Assembly (NCBI GenBank): GCA_964485405.1
Contig: CAZAJG010000021.1
Span: forward strand, 1 to 64,000
Origin: CAKZNE01 sp964485405
GTDB taxonomy: Bacteria; Bacteroidota; Bacteroidia; Flavobacteriales; Schleiferiaceae
DNA length: 64,000 nt
Direction: 5' to 3'
The first letter of the stretch is position 1. Every line of letters starts with the position of its first letter. Position numbers and translations under genes: made by a program. Of this stretch, positions 7,810 through 17,310 are shown piece after piece. The notes beneath the pieces were generated by a model that was not told the origin of the DNA, made no database searches, and saw nothing but the letters and a program-made list of their open reading frames with translations.

Positions 7810-10800
7810 TCACCACTTTTCAATACTCAAGCCTTCTTGAAGATAAACAAGCACCTTATCTCCCACTTCAAATCCCATTTGATGGAGAATATCCGCATAG
7901 CCATCCAGCTGAATTTTATGATGCTCCGCAGGTTTTCCGGTTTTGTAGTCTATAATATGATACTTGGCACCATCCTGAACCAAACGGTCGGGGCGAGCGG
8001 TGTTTCCTTTAGGGAGTAATATTTCCGCTTCATTGAGCACTTTTTTGTCCTTCTGAAAATAGGTTTTGAGCTCAGCATGGTTGACTAACTCTTTTACAAA
8101 ATGCTCCAGCTTTTCCTCTTCTTCCGCTCTAAAATTTCCTTGGTGGAGCATATTTTCTAAAACTTCTTTTTGATCGTCTCCATATTGAACGCGAGACAAA
8201 ACACTGTGTACCTTTTTTCCCCAGGAAGTAGATTCAGATTCTCCAGATTGCCAGTTTTTTGGCGCCTCCATGGTAACGGCTAGCTTTTCTCGCATACGGG
8301 CGCGTTCATATTCTTTCAACCTCTTTTCCACCGCTCCATCGGAGTCTTCCTCCTTTTGTTGCTTTTCTCCATTCGACCAATCTAAACCCTCTTGTCCTTG
8401 GCTTTGCAAGTAGTGTTTTAAATAAATCTGGATGCGTTGGTTGTCTTCCCAACCGTCACAACTTAAAATATACAATTCATCAACCGCCCTGGTAAGCGCT
8501 ACATACAATAGGTTGAGATTATCTAAAACAATATTCTCCTTATTTTGCTGGTAGATGGGTTGATAAAACTCCAAACCAGGCGCGTCTTGTAGCTCCTTCA
8601 AACTCACTTTAGCTGCTGGAAGTCCAAAAAACAACTCTTCATCCAACGGAATCCAAGCTGAACTTTTTTGCTCACTAAAGGCCCGCCAATCTGCATAAGC
8701 TAAAATGACGATTGGAAACTCTAATCCTTTTGATTTATGGATGGTCATCATTCTAACCGCATCTAAATCATCCGGCAAGGCCAAAGTGTTTTCGGAAGCT
8801 TTTGATTCCCAGTAACGTAAAAACTCCGCTTCTCCTAATGCTTTATTCACTTCAAAATCTACCACCACATCCATAAAAGCCTGTAAAAATGGATCCTGCT
8901 GAAGATTAAAACCCAGCATAAAACAGAGCTCATATATCTTTTCAATCAGTGACAAGCTCAAAAAGTGTCGGATCGAAAACCCATCTAAGTGTTTGCTCAA
9001 AAAGGTAAAAAGTTGATCCGGTTCTGCATTGCACCATTTTTTTAAAAAATCATGCTCCGCAAGACTCTCCTCCTCTAACCGTTTATAGAGCCATTCTAAA
9101 AAATCCAGTCGTCCTTCGTTATCATCTGGTCTTAAAACGATTTGTAAAAAAGCCAGTAACACTCCAATCTCCGTTGAATCACCCAAACTTAAACTATCTG
9201 GACTCACAATACTTATTCCATTATCTATCAGAAATTTAGACAAAGCAGAACTATTACTTTTCTTTCGATTTAAAATAGCGATATCGCTCAAACGATAACC
9301 TCTATTTAAAGCATCTTGTATAATGGAAAGACAATATTGGTTTTGTTGTTCTGCATATAAATCCGCTTGGGTCTTATCTCGGAAAAAGTGCTTGATTTCA
9401 ACATAGCCCCCCGCTTTTCCTTTAACCTCTTGAGAAGATTCATCAAAAAGCATTCGGTGATTGCTGTTTTGCACTTTTAGTTTCCCTTTATCTGTAGTGT
9501 GGATAAGCTCCTTAAAAAATTGGTTGTTAAACTCCACAATGTTTCGCCTGCTTCTCCAATTGTTGGCTAGTGCCACCGATTGCATATCATACAGCTTCTG
9601 CTCTTTGCCATTGATCAAAACTCGATTGGAGGCGTCCTGATCTTGATTGAGGTCTAAAAACTGTTCCACCTCTCCACCGCGCCAACGGTAAATAGCTTGT
9701 TTTCCATCACCCACCAGCATAGACGATCCACCCTGCGCCATGGCGTTGTTTACCAGTGGTGTAAGGTTTTTCCACTGCAAGCGAGAGGTATCCTGAAACT
9801 CATCGATAAAATAATGTTGGTATCGATCGCCCAAGCGCTCATATAAAAAGGCAGCTGGTTGATCTTTAAGTTTGTCGCTAATTACCTTGTTGAACTCGCC
9901 AATGGGCAGACGATTACTTTCCGACTTTACCTCTTGTAGATTTCTTTCTATTTCGGCCAAAACCCCAAGAGAATAGAGCTCTCCAATTACTAGATTGGAT
10001 AATTCGTAGATCGCGTAGTTCTGACGTATTAAATCTTGTAAATCTTGACAAGCTTCTAATAAATTAGCTGCAATCGGGTCAATTAAAATGGAAGCTTCTT
10101 TTGCTTTTCCTTTTGTGTACAGGTCTGCCTCACCCTCCATTTGTTGCTTAACGGTAGCTGAAGGGAACTCAAAACTTCCCTTTGCAATTTTGATCAAATA
10201 TTTGGGTAGGTACGACCTATTAAACAAACTGTGATCTATACCTTCTATAAAGCGAAGGGCGGATTCTGCTTTTTGCGAAGCTTGTTTTTCTAGCTTCACA
10301 TTTCTTTCCCAAAGCTTAGCTCTTATTTTTATAAAATGCTCTGCTTTAATATTTTGAAGCAATGAAATAGGATAAATGGCCTCTTCTTGAAACAAGCTTT
10401 TCCCTACCCCCATTAAGTGCATCTCTGCCCTCGGAGATTTTCCTTCTTCCAGCTGGCTGTTCAAAAACCGAATCATAATCTCCGCCAAAGGAGACTTTTC
10501 TTCCAACTGCGATAGCATACGATCAATCGCTTCTCCTAAAATCAGGCTGCTATCTAACTCTACTTCGTAGTTGGCACTTAGCTTTAGATCTTGGGCAAAA
10601 GTTCGGATTACTCGATTGGTAAATTTATCGATGGTAGAAACCGAAAAGGCTGAATATTGGTGAAGGATGGTTCGCAAAGTTTGGTAACTCCTCTTTTTGA
10701 GCTCAGAAGGGTCTAAGTCGAGTTCTTTGGCCAAGTCTTCCAACATTCCTTTTTCTTTACCCGAGTTTGGGTAATCGCTAAAAGCAGTTAATGCTCTAAT

Positions 10801-10974
10801 AATGCGGTCTTTCATTTCTTGAGCCGCCTTGTTGGTGAAGGTAATTGCCAATACAGAGCGAAAATGAGCAGGCGTGGGGCTACCCAGGCAAATGCGCAAA
10901 AAGTTATAGACTAAGCTGTAGGTTTTGCCAGCTCCGGCAGAGGCATTGTATACTTGAAATGAATTGGAAGACAT
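7810..10974 (-). CDS. RecB/AddA-like UvrD helicase with C-terminal PD-(D/E)XK nuclease
   Basis: 1054 residues. Helicase motifs in order: Walker A NASAGAGKTYS at 10-19, ITFTNKAAQEMKDRI (motif Ia), YFIDEFQDTSRLQW (motif II), LVGDGKQAIYRWRGG (motif III), MMTIHKSKGLEFPIVI (motif V) and LLYVALTRAVDELYI (motif VI). The C-terminus holds a RecB-type nuclease: NTARPDRLV followed by IIDYKTGK. It would process double-strand ends for recombination, acting like AddA with an AddB partner. No AddB-like gene is in the window. It lies 76 bases after (downstream of) no other minus-strand gene and upstream of kbl, so it may read through into kbl. Confidence 0.9.
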   Translation of the reverse strand: MSSNSFQVYNASAGAGKTYSLVYNFLRICLGSPTPAHFRSVLAITFTNKAAQEMKDRIIRALTAFSDYPNSGKEKGMLEDLAKELDLDPSELKKRSYQTLRTILHQYSAFSVSTIDKFTNRVIRTFAQDLKLSANYEVELDSSLILGEAIDRMLSQLEEKSPLAEIMIRFLNSQLEEGKSPRAEMHLMGVGKSLFQEEAIYPISLLQNIKAEHFIKIRAKLWERNVKLEKQASQKAESALRFIEGIDHSLFNRSYLPKYLIKIAKGSFEFPSATVKQQMEGEADLYTKGKAKEASILIDPIAANLLEACQDLQDLIRQNYAIYELSNLVIGELYSLGVLAEIERNLQEVKSESNRLPIGEFNKVISDKLKDQPAAFLYERLGDRYQHYFIDEFQDTSRLQWKNLTPLVNNAMAQGGSSMLVGDGKQAIYRWRGGEVEQFLDLNQDQDASNRVLINGKEQKLYDMQSVALANNWRSRRNIVEFNNQFFKELIHTTDKGKLKVQNSNHRMLFDESSQEVKGKAGGYVEIKHFFRDKTQADLYAEQQNQYCLSIIQDALNRGYRLSDIAILNRKKSNSSALSKFLIDNGISIVSPDSLSLGDSTEIGVLLAFLQIVLRPDDNEGRLDFLEWLYKRLEEESLAEHDFLKKWCNAEPDQLFTFLSKHLDGFSIRHFLSLSLIEKIYELCFMLGFNLQQDPFLQAFMDVVVDFEVNKALGEAEFLRYWESKASENTLALPDDLDAVRMMTIHKSKGLEFPIVILAYADWRAFSEQKSSAWIPLDEELFFGLPAAKVSLKELQDAPGLEFYQPIYQQNKENIVLDNLNLLYVALTRAVDELYILSCDGWEDNQRIQIYLKHYLQSQGQEGLDWSNGEKQQKEEDSDGAVEKRLKEYERARMREKLAVTMEAPKNWQSGESESTSWGKKVHSVLSRVQYGDDQKEVLENMLHQGNFRAEEEEKLEHFVKELVNHAELKTYFQKDKKVLNEAEILLPKGNTARPDRLVQDGAKYHIIDYKTGKPAEHHKIQLDGYADILHQMGFEVGDKVLVYLQEGLSIEKW

Positions 10975-11214
10975 CTTCTTTCTTTGGAGGAGGAAAAATA
11001 GTTAAAATCTTATGGTTTTATTGAATGTATGCCTTTTAAAAAGTAAGGGGGTCAACTATCACATCACTAACCGCTATCGTAATTTAAGAGTCATAATCCA
11101 AATCAATATATCAATCGGTATTTAGTCTTAATCCGCTCAACTTGTTCTAAACAGCTTTATTACCTTTATTCCCGATTTATTAAAACAAACAACAACTCTA
11201 AAAATAAATACATT

Positions 11215-11823
11215 ATGGCATTCGAACTTCCACAATTACCTTATTCGCACGATGCTTTAGAACCTAATATTGATGCACAAACCATGGAGATTCACCACGG
11301 CAAGCACCATGCAGGTTACACAAGCAAACTCAATGCGGCTATTGAAGGAACGGATTTAGCGAGTCACTCCATCGAAGATATTTTGGCTAACATTTCTCAA
11401 CACTCCGGTGGTGTACGCAACAATGGTGGTGGTTTTTACAACCACAGCTTGTTTTGGACCATCATGAGCCCAAATGGTGGTGGAAACCCAAGTGGAGATA
11501 TAAGCGCTGCTATTGATGCTGCTTTTGGATCTTTTGAAGCTTTTAAAGATGCTTTTGCCAATGCTGCAGCTACACGTTTTGGTTCCGGTTGGGCTTGGCT
11601 TATTGTAAATGGTGAAGGAAAGCTTGAAGTTACTTCTTCTCCAAATCAAGACAATCCGTTAATGGACATTGCCGAAGTAAAAGGAACACCTATTTTAGGG
11701 ATTGATGTTTGGGAACATGCGTATTACCTAAAATATCAAAACCGCAGACCAGACTACATCAATGCGTTCTTTAATGTGGTAAACTGGGATGAAGTAGCTC
11801 GTAGATACGCTGCGGCTAAATAA
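11215..11823 (+). CDS. sodA: Superoxide dismutase, Mn type
   Basis: 202 residues, the full family length, and no signal peptide. Metal ligands are H27 (MEIHHGKHH), H77 (FYNHSLFW), D164 and H168 (GIDVWEHAYYLKY). NNGGG at 69-73 and Q145 in PNQDNPLM are the pattern of Mn rather than Fe enzymes; cambialistic use cannot be excluded. It converts superoxide to hydrogen peroxide and oxygen. It is a single-gene unit with a strong terminator 25 bases downstream. A weak promoter-like TTG (11142) and TACCTTTA (11161) lies upstream, with only 16 bases between. Confidence 0.95.
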   Translation: MAFELPQLPYSHDALEPNIDAQTMEIHHGKHHAGYTSKLNAAIEGTDLASHSIEDILANISQHSGGVRNNGGGFYNHSLFWTIMSPNGGGNPSGDISAAIDAAFGSFEAFKDAFANAAATRFGSGWAWLIVNGEGKLEVTSSPNQDNPLMDIAEVKGTPILGIDVWEHAYYLKYQNRRPDYINAFFNVVNWDEVARRYAAAK

Positions 11824-11848
11824 TACTTCTCCAAAAGAGATATACTAA

Positions 11849-11884
11849 AAAACCCATTACTCGTTTGAGTAATGGGTTTTTTTT
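11849..11884. terminator. Bidirectional intrinsic terminator
   Basis: A 14-bp perfect stem, AAAACCCATTACTC (11849-11862) with GAGTAATGGGTTTT (11867-11880), and a GTTT loop, followed by more T residues on the plus strand and flanked by A-rich sequence. It lies between convergent sodA and the broken gene at 11911-12809 and can serve both strands. Confidence 0.9.
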
Positions 11885-11910
11885 GTTTTAAAAAGGATCG
11901 TATTCCCTTT

Positions 11911-12809
11911 CTATTGTTTCAATAAAGTTTCATTATCCAATACGGCATTGTTGCTTATTAATAGCACCTCATAGGCTCCTATTGTATAATTAGACACATC
12001 GATTGTGATTTCTCCAGCACCATCTACAATAAGAGAATACTCTTCCTCTCCTGATGAAACTTGAATGATTCTAATTTCTGCCAAGGTGCTTTCTTCAGGT
12101 AAAATAAACTCTAGCACAAATTCACTTTGGGCTGGATTTGGTGACAGGCTAGTTATATATTCTGTTTCGGTATGAATCAACTCTACTTGATCATAATCTT
12201 TAAACCCATCGCTTTGTGCTGTAATTACAAACCAGGTTTTACCCGAGTTGGTGTTTTTTGCAATCTGAGCGTGTGAAGCGCCTACCACATCCAAGTAATC
12301 CACACCTCCATTTATCCAAGTGCTCCCACCATCTTCTGAGTAGAATAAGCCCGCAGTGGGCGAGCCACATAAAATACGGTTGTTTACATCGTCAAACTCT
12401 AAAAAGTGTAATCTTCTGGAGCCTAAAATTCTAGTGTTTCGAGATGCAGTTCGAGTTGTATTGGCAGAAGGCTTTCCTACTGGGCCTGTTTCCGTCCAAA
12501 GCGTATTGTTGGTTTGTTCCGCTACCGAATGATGTTGTCCATAGGTATCAAACATTGCATTCATTGAGGCTCCAATACTACTACCATCGTTTACTACCAA
12601 GGGTGTCCAGTAGTTGAGCCACCGTACAAATTGAGTGTAACCGTACCGTGTAAATCGCCATTATTGGCCAAGCTAACAGAGTCAAAATACTCCATTCTTT
12701 CGGTTCGGTAATCAAAAAAGCTTTGAGTTTCAGGATCAAAATCCTCTTGCGCAAAAACATTGAGGCTTAGCAAAGCACCAAGCATTGCTAAACGAGTAGA
12801 TCGTTTCAT
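11911..12809 (-). pseudogene. T9SS-sorted BNR/Asp-box protein split by a frameshift
   Basis: The N-terminal part (start 12809) has a signal peptide MKRSTRLAMLGALLSLNVFA and reads to GGSTTGHPW before a TAG at 12594-12596. The continuation is in the -1 frame, beginning VVNDGSSIGAS, and contains an Asp-box-like SEDGGSTWING and a C-terminal T9SS sorting domain with SLSPNPAQ and a final LLKQ. A single missing T in CCTTGG would restore HPLVVND and one reading frame of about 299 residues. It may be a true frameshift, a sequencing error or, less likely, programmed slippage. The remaining protein is short for an Asp-box protein. Confidence 0.75.
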
Positions 12810-12842
12810 AAATGTTAAAATTTAGGTTAGAAATTGAGTGTG

Positions 12843-13760
12843 TTAAAAATGATTGATTTTGGTGCTATATATCGTTTGGTTTTTATCATTTCTAATAACA
12901 ATGGAGTACGTGCCTGTAGGCCAAGTCTTCACATCTAAGTTGTGCTTGGATTGAGAATCTAGTGTAAGTGCCTTTATTCTCCTCCCATCCATGCTGTAAA
13001 TCACATACTCCAAAGTTTCCCCATACAGGTTTTCCAACACTAAGGTTTCAGAAGCTGGATTTGGGTAAGCTTTTATGAAGTTCTCCATCTGGTTCTCCTC
13101 AGCGGAAAAAACCGAATTGCAATCGTAATAGAATTGTGTGAAAAAATCCAGCGGTTGATATTGCACAGCTGTGGTACTATCGGTGAAACAAGCCAAATGG
13201 AAACCAAATTCAAAAGAGTAGGGTATTTCAAAGATTGGAGCATACAATCCGTGAATACTTCCAATTCCTTCTATCCAAATGTCTTGATGACTAAACCAAC
13301 CCGTTTCGACTTTTCAATAGCGTCTTAGCTCTCCATTAACTAATAAGGTACTATCCTCAATTACATGCCAAGTAGTGACCCAATTAGGATTAACTCTTTC
13401 AAGGGTACTCATAGAATCTCCAACTGTTAAGGAAAAATCATAGAGAGGAATTATAGTGTCAGAAGGAGAAGGGGTTCTCAAAAATAGAACTCTATTGTTT
13501 ATCGAATCTATATGTAAAAACGGGCCGCCATTCAATCTAAAGCTCCAAGTATATTCTTCTAATATTTTTCTGAAAACCAATCCAGATCTGATAATTGTAT
13601 CATCCGTAAAGGAAATATCCTGCATCTTTCTAGTAATATTTCCGGCATCCATACGCTCATGCATCATGCGCTACCTCACACTATCGGATGGAAAATAATG
13701 TTGGGCATTTGAGAAATAAAAAGAGACAAGAAATAAAGTAGAAAAAAAGAGCGTTTTCAT
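12843..13760 (-). pseudogene. Paralogue of the 298-residue T9SS protein with two in-frame stop codons
   Basis: From ATG 13760 one frame runs to 12843 with homology to the intact neighbour at 13819-14715 along its whole length, but it has TAG at 13671-13673 where the neighbour has W (SDSARW versus SDSVR-stop) and TGA at 13314-13316 where the neighbour has L (RRYLKV versus RRY-stop-KV). There is no frameshift. The signal peptide, the WHVIEDSTLL segment, WIEGIGS and the AYPNPASETLVLENLY sorting domain remain. It looks like a recent pseudogene from a tandem duplication. The promoter -7 element is kept. Confidence 0.85.
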
Positions 13761-13778
13761 AGATGTTTTGGTCTCATT

Positions 13779-13786
13779 CAAATATA
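13779..13786 (-). promoter_or_regulatory. -7 promoter element of the broken paralogue
   Basis: TATATTTG on the minus strand, exactly TAnnTTTG, about 19 bases before the ATG at 13760. No clear TTG element is seen 19-21 bases upstream. Confidence 0.4.
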
Positions 13787-13818
13787 CTAAAAATGCATTT
13801 TGCACCTTTTTTATCGTA

Positions 13819-14715
13819 TTATTTTAGTGTTAAAAACCAACTCCCCTTAGCGTTGCTCACCAATAAAGAATACATTCCAGAAGGCCAGTTTTTTATGTTA
13901 ACTACAGAGCTGGATTGAGGACTCAGCATAAGTTTTTCCACCTTTTTCCCATCCATACTGTAAATTACATACTCCAAGCTTTCTTCATACAGGTTCTCTA
14001 AAACCAAAGTTTCAGAAGCTGGGTTTGGGTAGGCTTTTATGTAATTAGATATACTGTTTTCCTCAACGGAAAAGCCTGTTTGGCAACCAAAGTACAGATC
14101 ACTGAAAAACTCAAAGGGCTGGTATTGAAAGCCATTTGAACTATCCGAAAAACAAACCAAATTCATAACTAATTCAAAAGGTGTGTGCACCGGCCTAAAT
14201 AATCCTTGAACACTTCCTATTCCCTCAATCCAGTAATCCGTTCTTCCTGTTGGTCTTCCAACAGCTACTTTCAGATAGCGTCTTACTTCTCCATTGAACA
14301 GCATCGTACTATCTTCGATTACATGCCAAGTCTTTTCTCCATATAAATACCCTCTCCAAAACGTTTGCATTGAGTCTCCTACGGTCATCGAAAAATCGTA
14401 AAGCGTGGCCACTATATCTGAGTTTTCCCATACAAACAGAACCTTTTTTGATGATGAATCTATGTGTATAAATGGACCGATGCCATTTTGAGTAAACTCT
14501 CCGTAATTTAACTCCTCCAGCCCGTGAAAGACTATGCCTGATTTGATTGAAGTATCTCCCGAAAATCTCACATCCTGCATATAGTTGCTCACTTGACTTG
14601 CGTTATTGTATTTATATCTAGTTCGCCACCTCGCACTATCCGATGGAAAATAATGTTGTGCACTTGAAGAATAAAAGCAAGCCAGAAGTAAGATGGGAAA
14701 AAAGAGCGTTTTCAT
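13819..14715 (-). CDS. T9SS type A sorted secreted protein of unknown function
   Basis: 298 residues. Signal peptide MKTLFFPILLLACFYSSSA is followed by a domain of about 190 residues with WHVIEDSTMLFNGEVRRYLKV and DYWIEGIGSVQGL. The C-terminal 75 residues are a type IX sorting domain (YIKAYPNPASETLVLEN, then VIYSMDGKKV and MYSLLVSN), so the protein should cross the outer membrane and be attached or released. The adjacent gene at 12843-13760 is a broken tandem copy. This kind of short secreted protein recurs in flavobacteria, but I know no function. Confidence 0.85.
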   Translation of the reverse strand: MKTLFFPILLLACFYSSSAQHYFPSDSARWRTRYKYNNASQVSNYMQDVRFSGDTSIKSGIVFHGLEELNYGEFTQNGIGPFIHIDSSSKKVLFVWENSDIVATLYDFSMTVGDSMQTFWRGYLYGEKTWHVIEDSTMLFNGEVRRYLKVAVGRPTGRTDYWIEGIGSVQGLFRPVHTPFELVMNLVCFSDSSNGFQYQPFEFFSDLYFGCQTGFSVEENSISNYIKAYPNPASETLVLENLYEESLEYVIYSMDGKKVEKLMLSPQSSSVVNIKNWPSGMYSLLVSNAKGSWFLTLK

Positions 14716-14818
14716 AATTATGTTTGAGGGTCATAAATATACATTAACGATCCATTTTAGCGTGTAGTCAATTGTTTGATTATCCATTTTGGATAAAGTG
14801 ACGTTTTCGCTTTTAGTC

Positions 14819-14848
14819 TTGATTCTTTTGCTATACTTTCTATCTTCG
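14819..14848 (+). promoter_or_regulatory. Predicted promoter for lpxH
   Basis: TTG at 14819-14821 is followed after 19 bases by TATCTTCG at 14841-14848, one mismatch from TAnnTTTG. It ends five bases before the ATG at 14854, so the transcript would have almost no leader. Confidence 0.4.
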
Positions 14849-14853
14849 CCAAT

Positions 14854-15636
14854 ATGCAACTAGCAGAAGGAAAGAAAATTTACTTCGCCTCCGATCTTCA
14901 TCTAGGAGTTCCTACGTATGAAAAGAGTTTGGAAAGAGAGAAACTCTTTATAAAGTGGTTGGATGAAATAAAACACGATGCCGCAGAGCTGTTTATCGTT
15001 GGTGATCTTTTCGACTTCTGGTTTGAATATAAAAAGGCCGTGCCCAGAGGTTACGTCCGTTTACTCGGAAAACTAGCTGAATTAAGCGATGCCGGACTAC
15101 CCATTCACTTTTTTACGGGAAACCACGACATGTGGATTTTTGATTATCTCCCTCAAGAAATTGGCGGTACTGTTTACCGGAAACCAATTGAAAGAGAATG
15201 GAATAGCAAAACCTTCTACATTGGTCATGGCGATGGTTTAGGCCCAGGTGATCATGGCTATAAATTCATTAAAAAGGTTTTTGCGAATCCATTTATGCAA
15301 TGGTGTTTTGCACGCTTACACCCCAATTTTGGTATTGGACTGGCGGACTATTTTAGCCGCAGCAGCCGTGCAAAAACCGGTGAATCGGACGCTCATTTTT
15401 TAGGTGAAAATGAGGAGTGGTTGGCTATTTATTGCAGAGAATTGTTGGAAAGAAAACACACCGACTACTTCATTTTTGGTCACCGCCACTTACCTTTGGA
15501 TCTTAAACTGAAAGAAAACTCTAGGTACGTTAACCTAGGCGATTGGATTAAATATTACACTTATGCTGTATTTGATGGACAGCAGGTGGAACTAAAATCA
15601 TACACTCAGCAAGATGACCTTATCACAAGGACTTAG
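14854..15636 (+). CDS. lpxH: UDP-2,3-diacylglucosamine diphosphatase
   Basis: 260 residues. Calcineurin-like metallophosphoesterase with all motifs: SDLHLG (D14, H16), GDLFDFWFEY (D51), GNHD (89-92), IGHGDG and FGHRH. The DFWFEY and LHPNFGIGLADYFSR segments are typical of LpxH, which hydrolyses UDP-2,3-diacylglucosamine to lipid X in lipid A synthesis at the inner membrane surface. The next gene starts inside its 3' end (23-base overlap). Confidence 0.88.
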   Translation: MQLAEGKKIYFASDLHLGVPTYEKSLEREKLFIKWLDEIKHDAAELFIVGDLFDFWFEYKKAVPRGYVRLLGKLAELSDAGLPIHFFTGNHDMWIFDYLPQEIGGTVYRKPIEREWNSKTFYIGHGDGLGPGDHGYKFIKKVFANPFMQWCFARLHPNFGIGLADYFSRSSRAKTGESDAHFLGENEEWLAIYCRELLERKHTDYFIFGHRHLPLDLKLKENSRYVNLGDWIKYYTYAVFDGQQVELKSYTQQDDLITRT

Positions 15637-16072
15637 TTTCTTTTACGAAAGAGGCCTAAACGATCTTAAAAAAGAACTGCAAGCTTATCCAGATACCCAA
15701 ACGATTTGGAAAACACTTCCTGGAACAAGCAATAGCGGTGGCACTCTGTTTTTGCATTTAATAGGTAATCTGGAGCACTTTGTTGTTAAAGGATTAGCGA
15801 GCACGGATTTTGTAAGAGATAGAGCGGGGGAGTTTGGTAAACGTGATGTTTCCAAACAAGAAATTCGCTCAGAATTGGATCGAATAGAGAGCTTACTTAA
15901 GCCTGCCTTTTTATTACTTAAAGAGGAACTGCTTACAGAGCCTTACCCCATTCCATGGAAGGGTGGAAAAACCGAGAGTACCCAGTTCATGCTGAACCAA
16001 ATGGCCGTTCACCTTCACTATCATTTAGGTCAAATTAATTACCATCGAAGATTTTTCACCTCTAAACCTTAA
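15614..16072 (+). CDS. DinB-family protein (DUF1572-like)
   Basis: 152 residues, cytosolic. Helical bundle with the metal-ligand pattern of DinB proteins: GGTLFLHLIGNLEHFVV near residue 45 and a C-terminal MAVHLHYHLGQINYHRR. Members are candidate metal-dependent transferases acting on small thiols; the substrate is unknown. It overlaps lpxH by 23 bases and is followed four bases later by a UBP zinc finger gene, so the three probably form one transcript. Nothing links its function to lipid A directly. Confidence 0.8.
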   Translation: MTLSQGLSFFYERGLNDLKKELQAYPDTQTIWKTLPGTSNSGGTLFLHLIGNLEHFVVKGLASTDFVRDRAGEFGKRDVSKQEIRSELDRIESLLKPAFLLLKEELLTEPYPIPWKGGKTESTQFMLNQMAVHLHYHLGQINYHRRFFTSKP

Positions 16073-16075
16073 ACT

Positions 16076-16336
16076 ATGCCCAGCTGCGATCATTTATTGT
16101 CTGTAAAAGAAGTGAAAACAGGTAAAGACCATTGTGAAGCCTGCGTTAAAACCGGAGATACTTGGGTACACTTGCGCGTGTGTCAAGAATGTGGTGTAAC
16201 TCTTTGCTGTGACTCGTCTCCGAACCAACACGCCAGTGGGCATTTTAACAAAGATGGACACCCCGTTATCTCCTCTGCCGAACCTGGAGAAAAATGGCTT
16301 TGGTGTTATGAGGATAAACGGATAAAGAAGTACTAG
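16076..16336 (+). CDS. UBP-type zinc finger protein
   Basis: 86 residues with the ZnF-UBP ligand pattern: CDH near the start, HCEAC, VCQECG, CCDSSPNQHASGHF and later HPV. The C-terminal EKWLWCYEDKRIKKY also matches the family. In eukaryotes this finger binds the free C-terminus of ubiquitin; bacteria have stand-alone versions of unknown role. It is co-directional with lpxH and DinB and overlaps the convergent gene at 16333 by four bases (CTAG shared by both stops). Confidence 0.85.
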   Translation: MPSCDHLLSVKEVKTGKDHCEACVKTGDTWVHLRVCQECGVTLCCDSSPNQHASGHFNKDGHPVISSAEPGEKWLWCYEDKRIKKY

Positions 16337-17253
16337 TGTAACATGATTCCGTGTGGCAACAAGGTGTAGTAGCCATCGGTTAGTTTATAGTACTTTTTAC
16401 TTACGCTTTTCATTTTAAGCTCATTAGCTAATAAATACATATAATTATAAACCAAGTATTTGTGTACCGAAACGAGTGGCTCATTGTCTAAATCTGTATC
16501 CACTTTTTCCACATACACTTTCGCTTCCTGCCATAACTCCTCCATTGATCCGCCAAATAAATTATCAGATTCGCCAATACTTTCCAGCATCAACTTAAGG
16601 CGCACCGCGTACTGAATTAGCCTATCGCTTGGTAAATCATCTACTAGATCCTCTATCAACTCCAAATACCCGCCCCACTTTGGTTGAGCAGCAGAGCTAT
16701 ATTGAACATAGTTCCAAACCAAACTAGCATTTGCTTCTTTAGATTTTAAATAATACTGTTGAGCCGATTCTGTTTCTCCAATACCCATATAGGTTCTAAG
16801 GATTCTCCAATACGCTTCAGCAACAAAGGAAAAGTTAGCCGAAATTTCAGAAAGATAGCCACGTGAAGTTTCTAAATAACCCGCAAACAGTTCCCCTTGC
16901 TTTTGGCTCATTTGATGTCCTCTTTTATAACCTCTGGCCTTCCATGCTTCATGTAAATAAAACACTCCTATTGCCAGTTTAGACATGTCGCTATTCTTGT
17001 TCCTTTCAAGCCACCTTTCAAAGGTTTCTTTCTTTAGGTTTAATCCTAAATAATCTAACGTTTGAGTCAGGTCATTTGGATCTAATTGGAGCAACTCGGC
17101 TTCTGCCTGATCAAACTCCTCCTTTTTAAGCATCAGTAGGCAATCTTTGGCCTGCAACAAGCCAAAAGAATAATCCACTTGTGGCTTTCCTTTCTTGCGT
17201 CTTGAAAGAATGATGATGACAACCATTGCTACTAGAATTCCGAAATAAGGCAT
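16333..17253 (-). CDS. Membrane-anchored helical protein of unknown function
   Basis: 306 residues. An N-terminal membrane helix (YFGILVAMVVIIILS) is followed by basic residues, then an all-helical body with TPR-like or DUF4034-like character (for example FDQAEAELLQLDPNDLTQTLDYL and ESAQQYYLKSKEANASL). I do not recognise a specific family. The body is probably cytosolic given the RRKKGK after the helix. It stands alone between convergent and co-directional small genes. Confidence 0.6.
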   Translation of the reverse strand: MPYFGILVAMVVIIILSRRKKGKPQVDYSFGLLQAKDCLLMLKKEEFDQAEAELLQLDPNDLTQTLDYLGLNLKKETFERWLERNKNSDMSKLAIGVFYLHEAWKARGYKRGHQMSQKQGELFAGYLETSRGYLSEISANFSFVAEAYWRILRTYMGIGETESAQQYYLKSKEANASLVWNYVQYSSAAQPKWGGYLELIEDLVDDLPSDRLIQYAVRLKLMLESIGESDNLFGGSMEELWQEAKVYVEKVDTDLDNEPLVSVHKYLVYNYMYLLANELKMKSVSKKYYKLTDGYYTLLPHGIMLH

Positions 17254-17310
17254 AATTGGGTATTAATTTGGTGTGCCTAATATAGAAAATAAGTCAAATG
17301 TAAAACCTGA

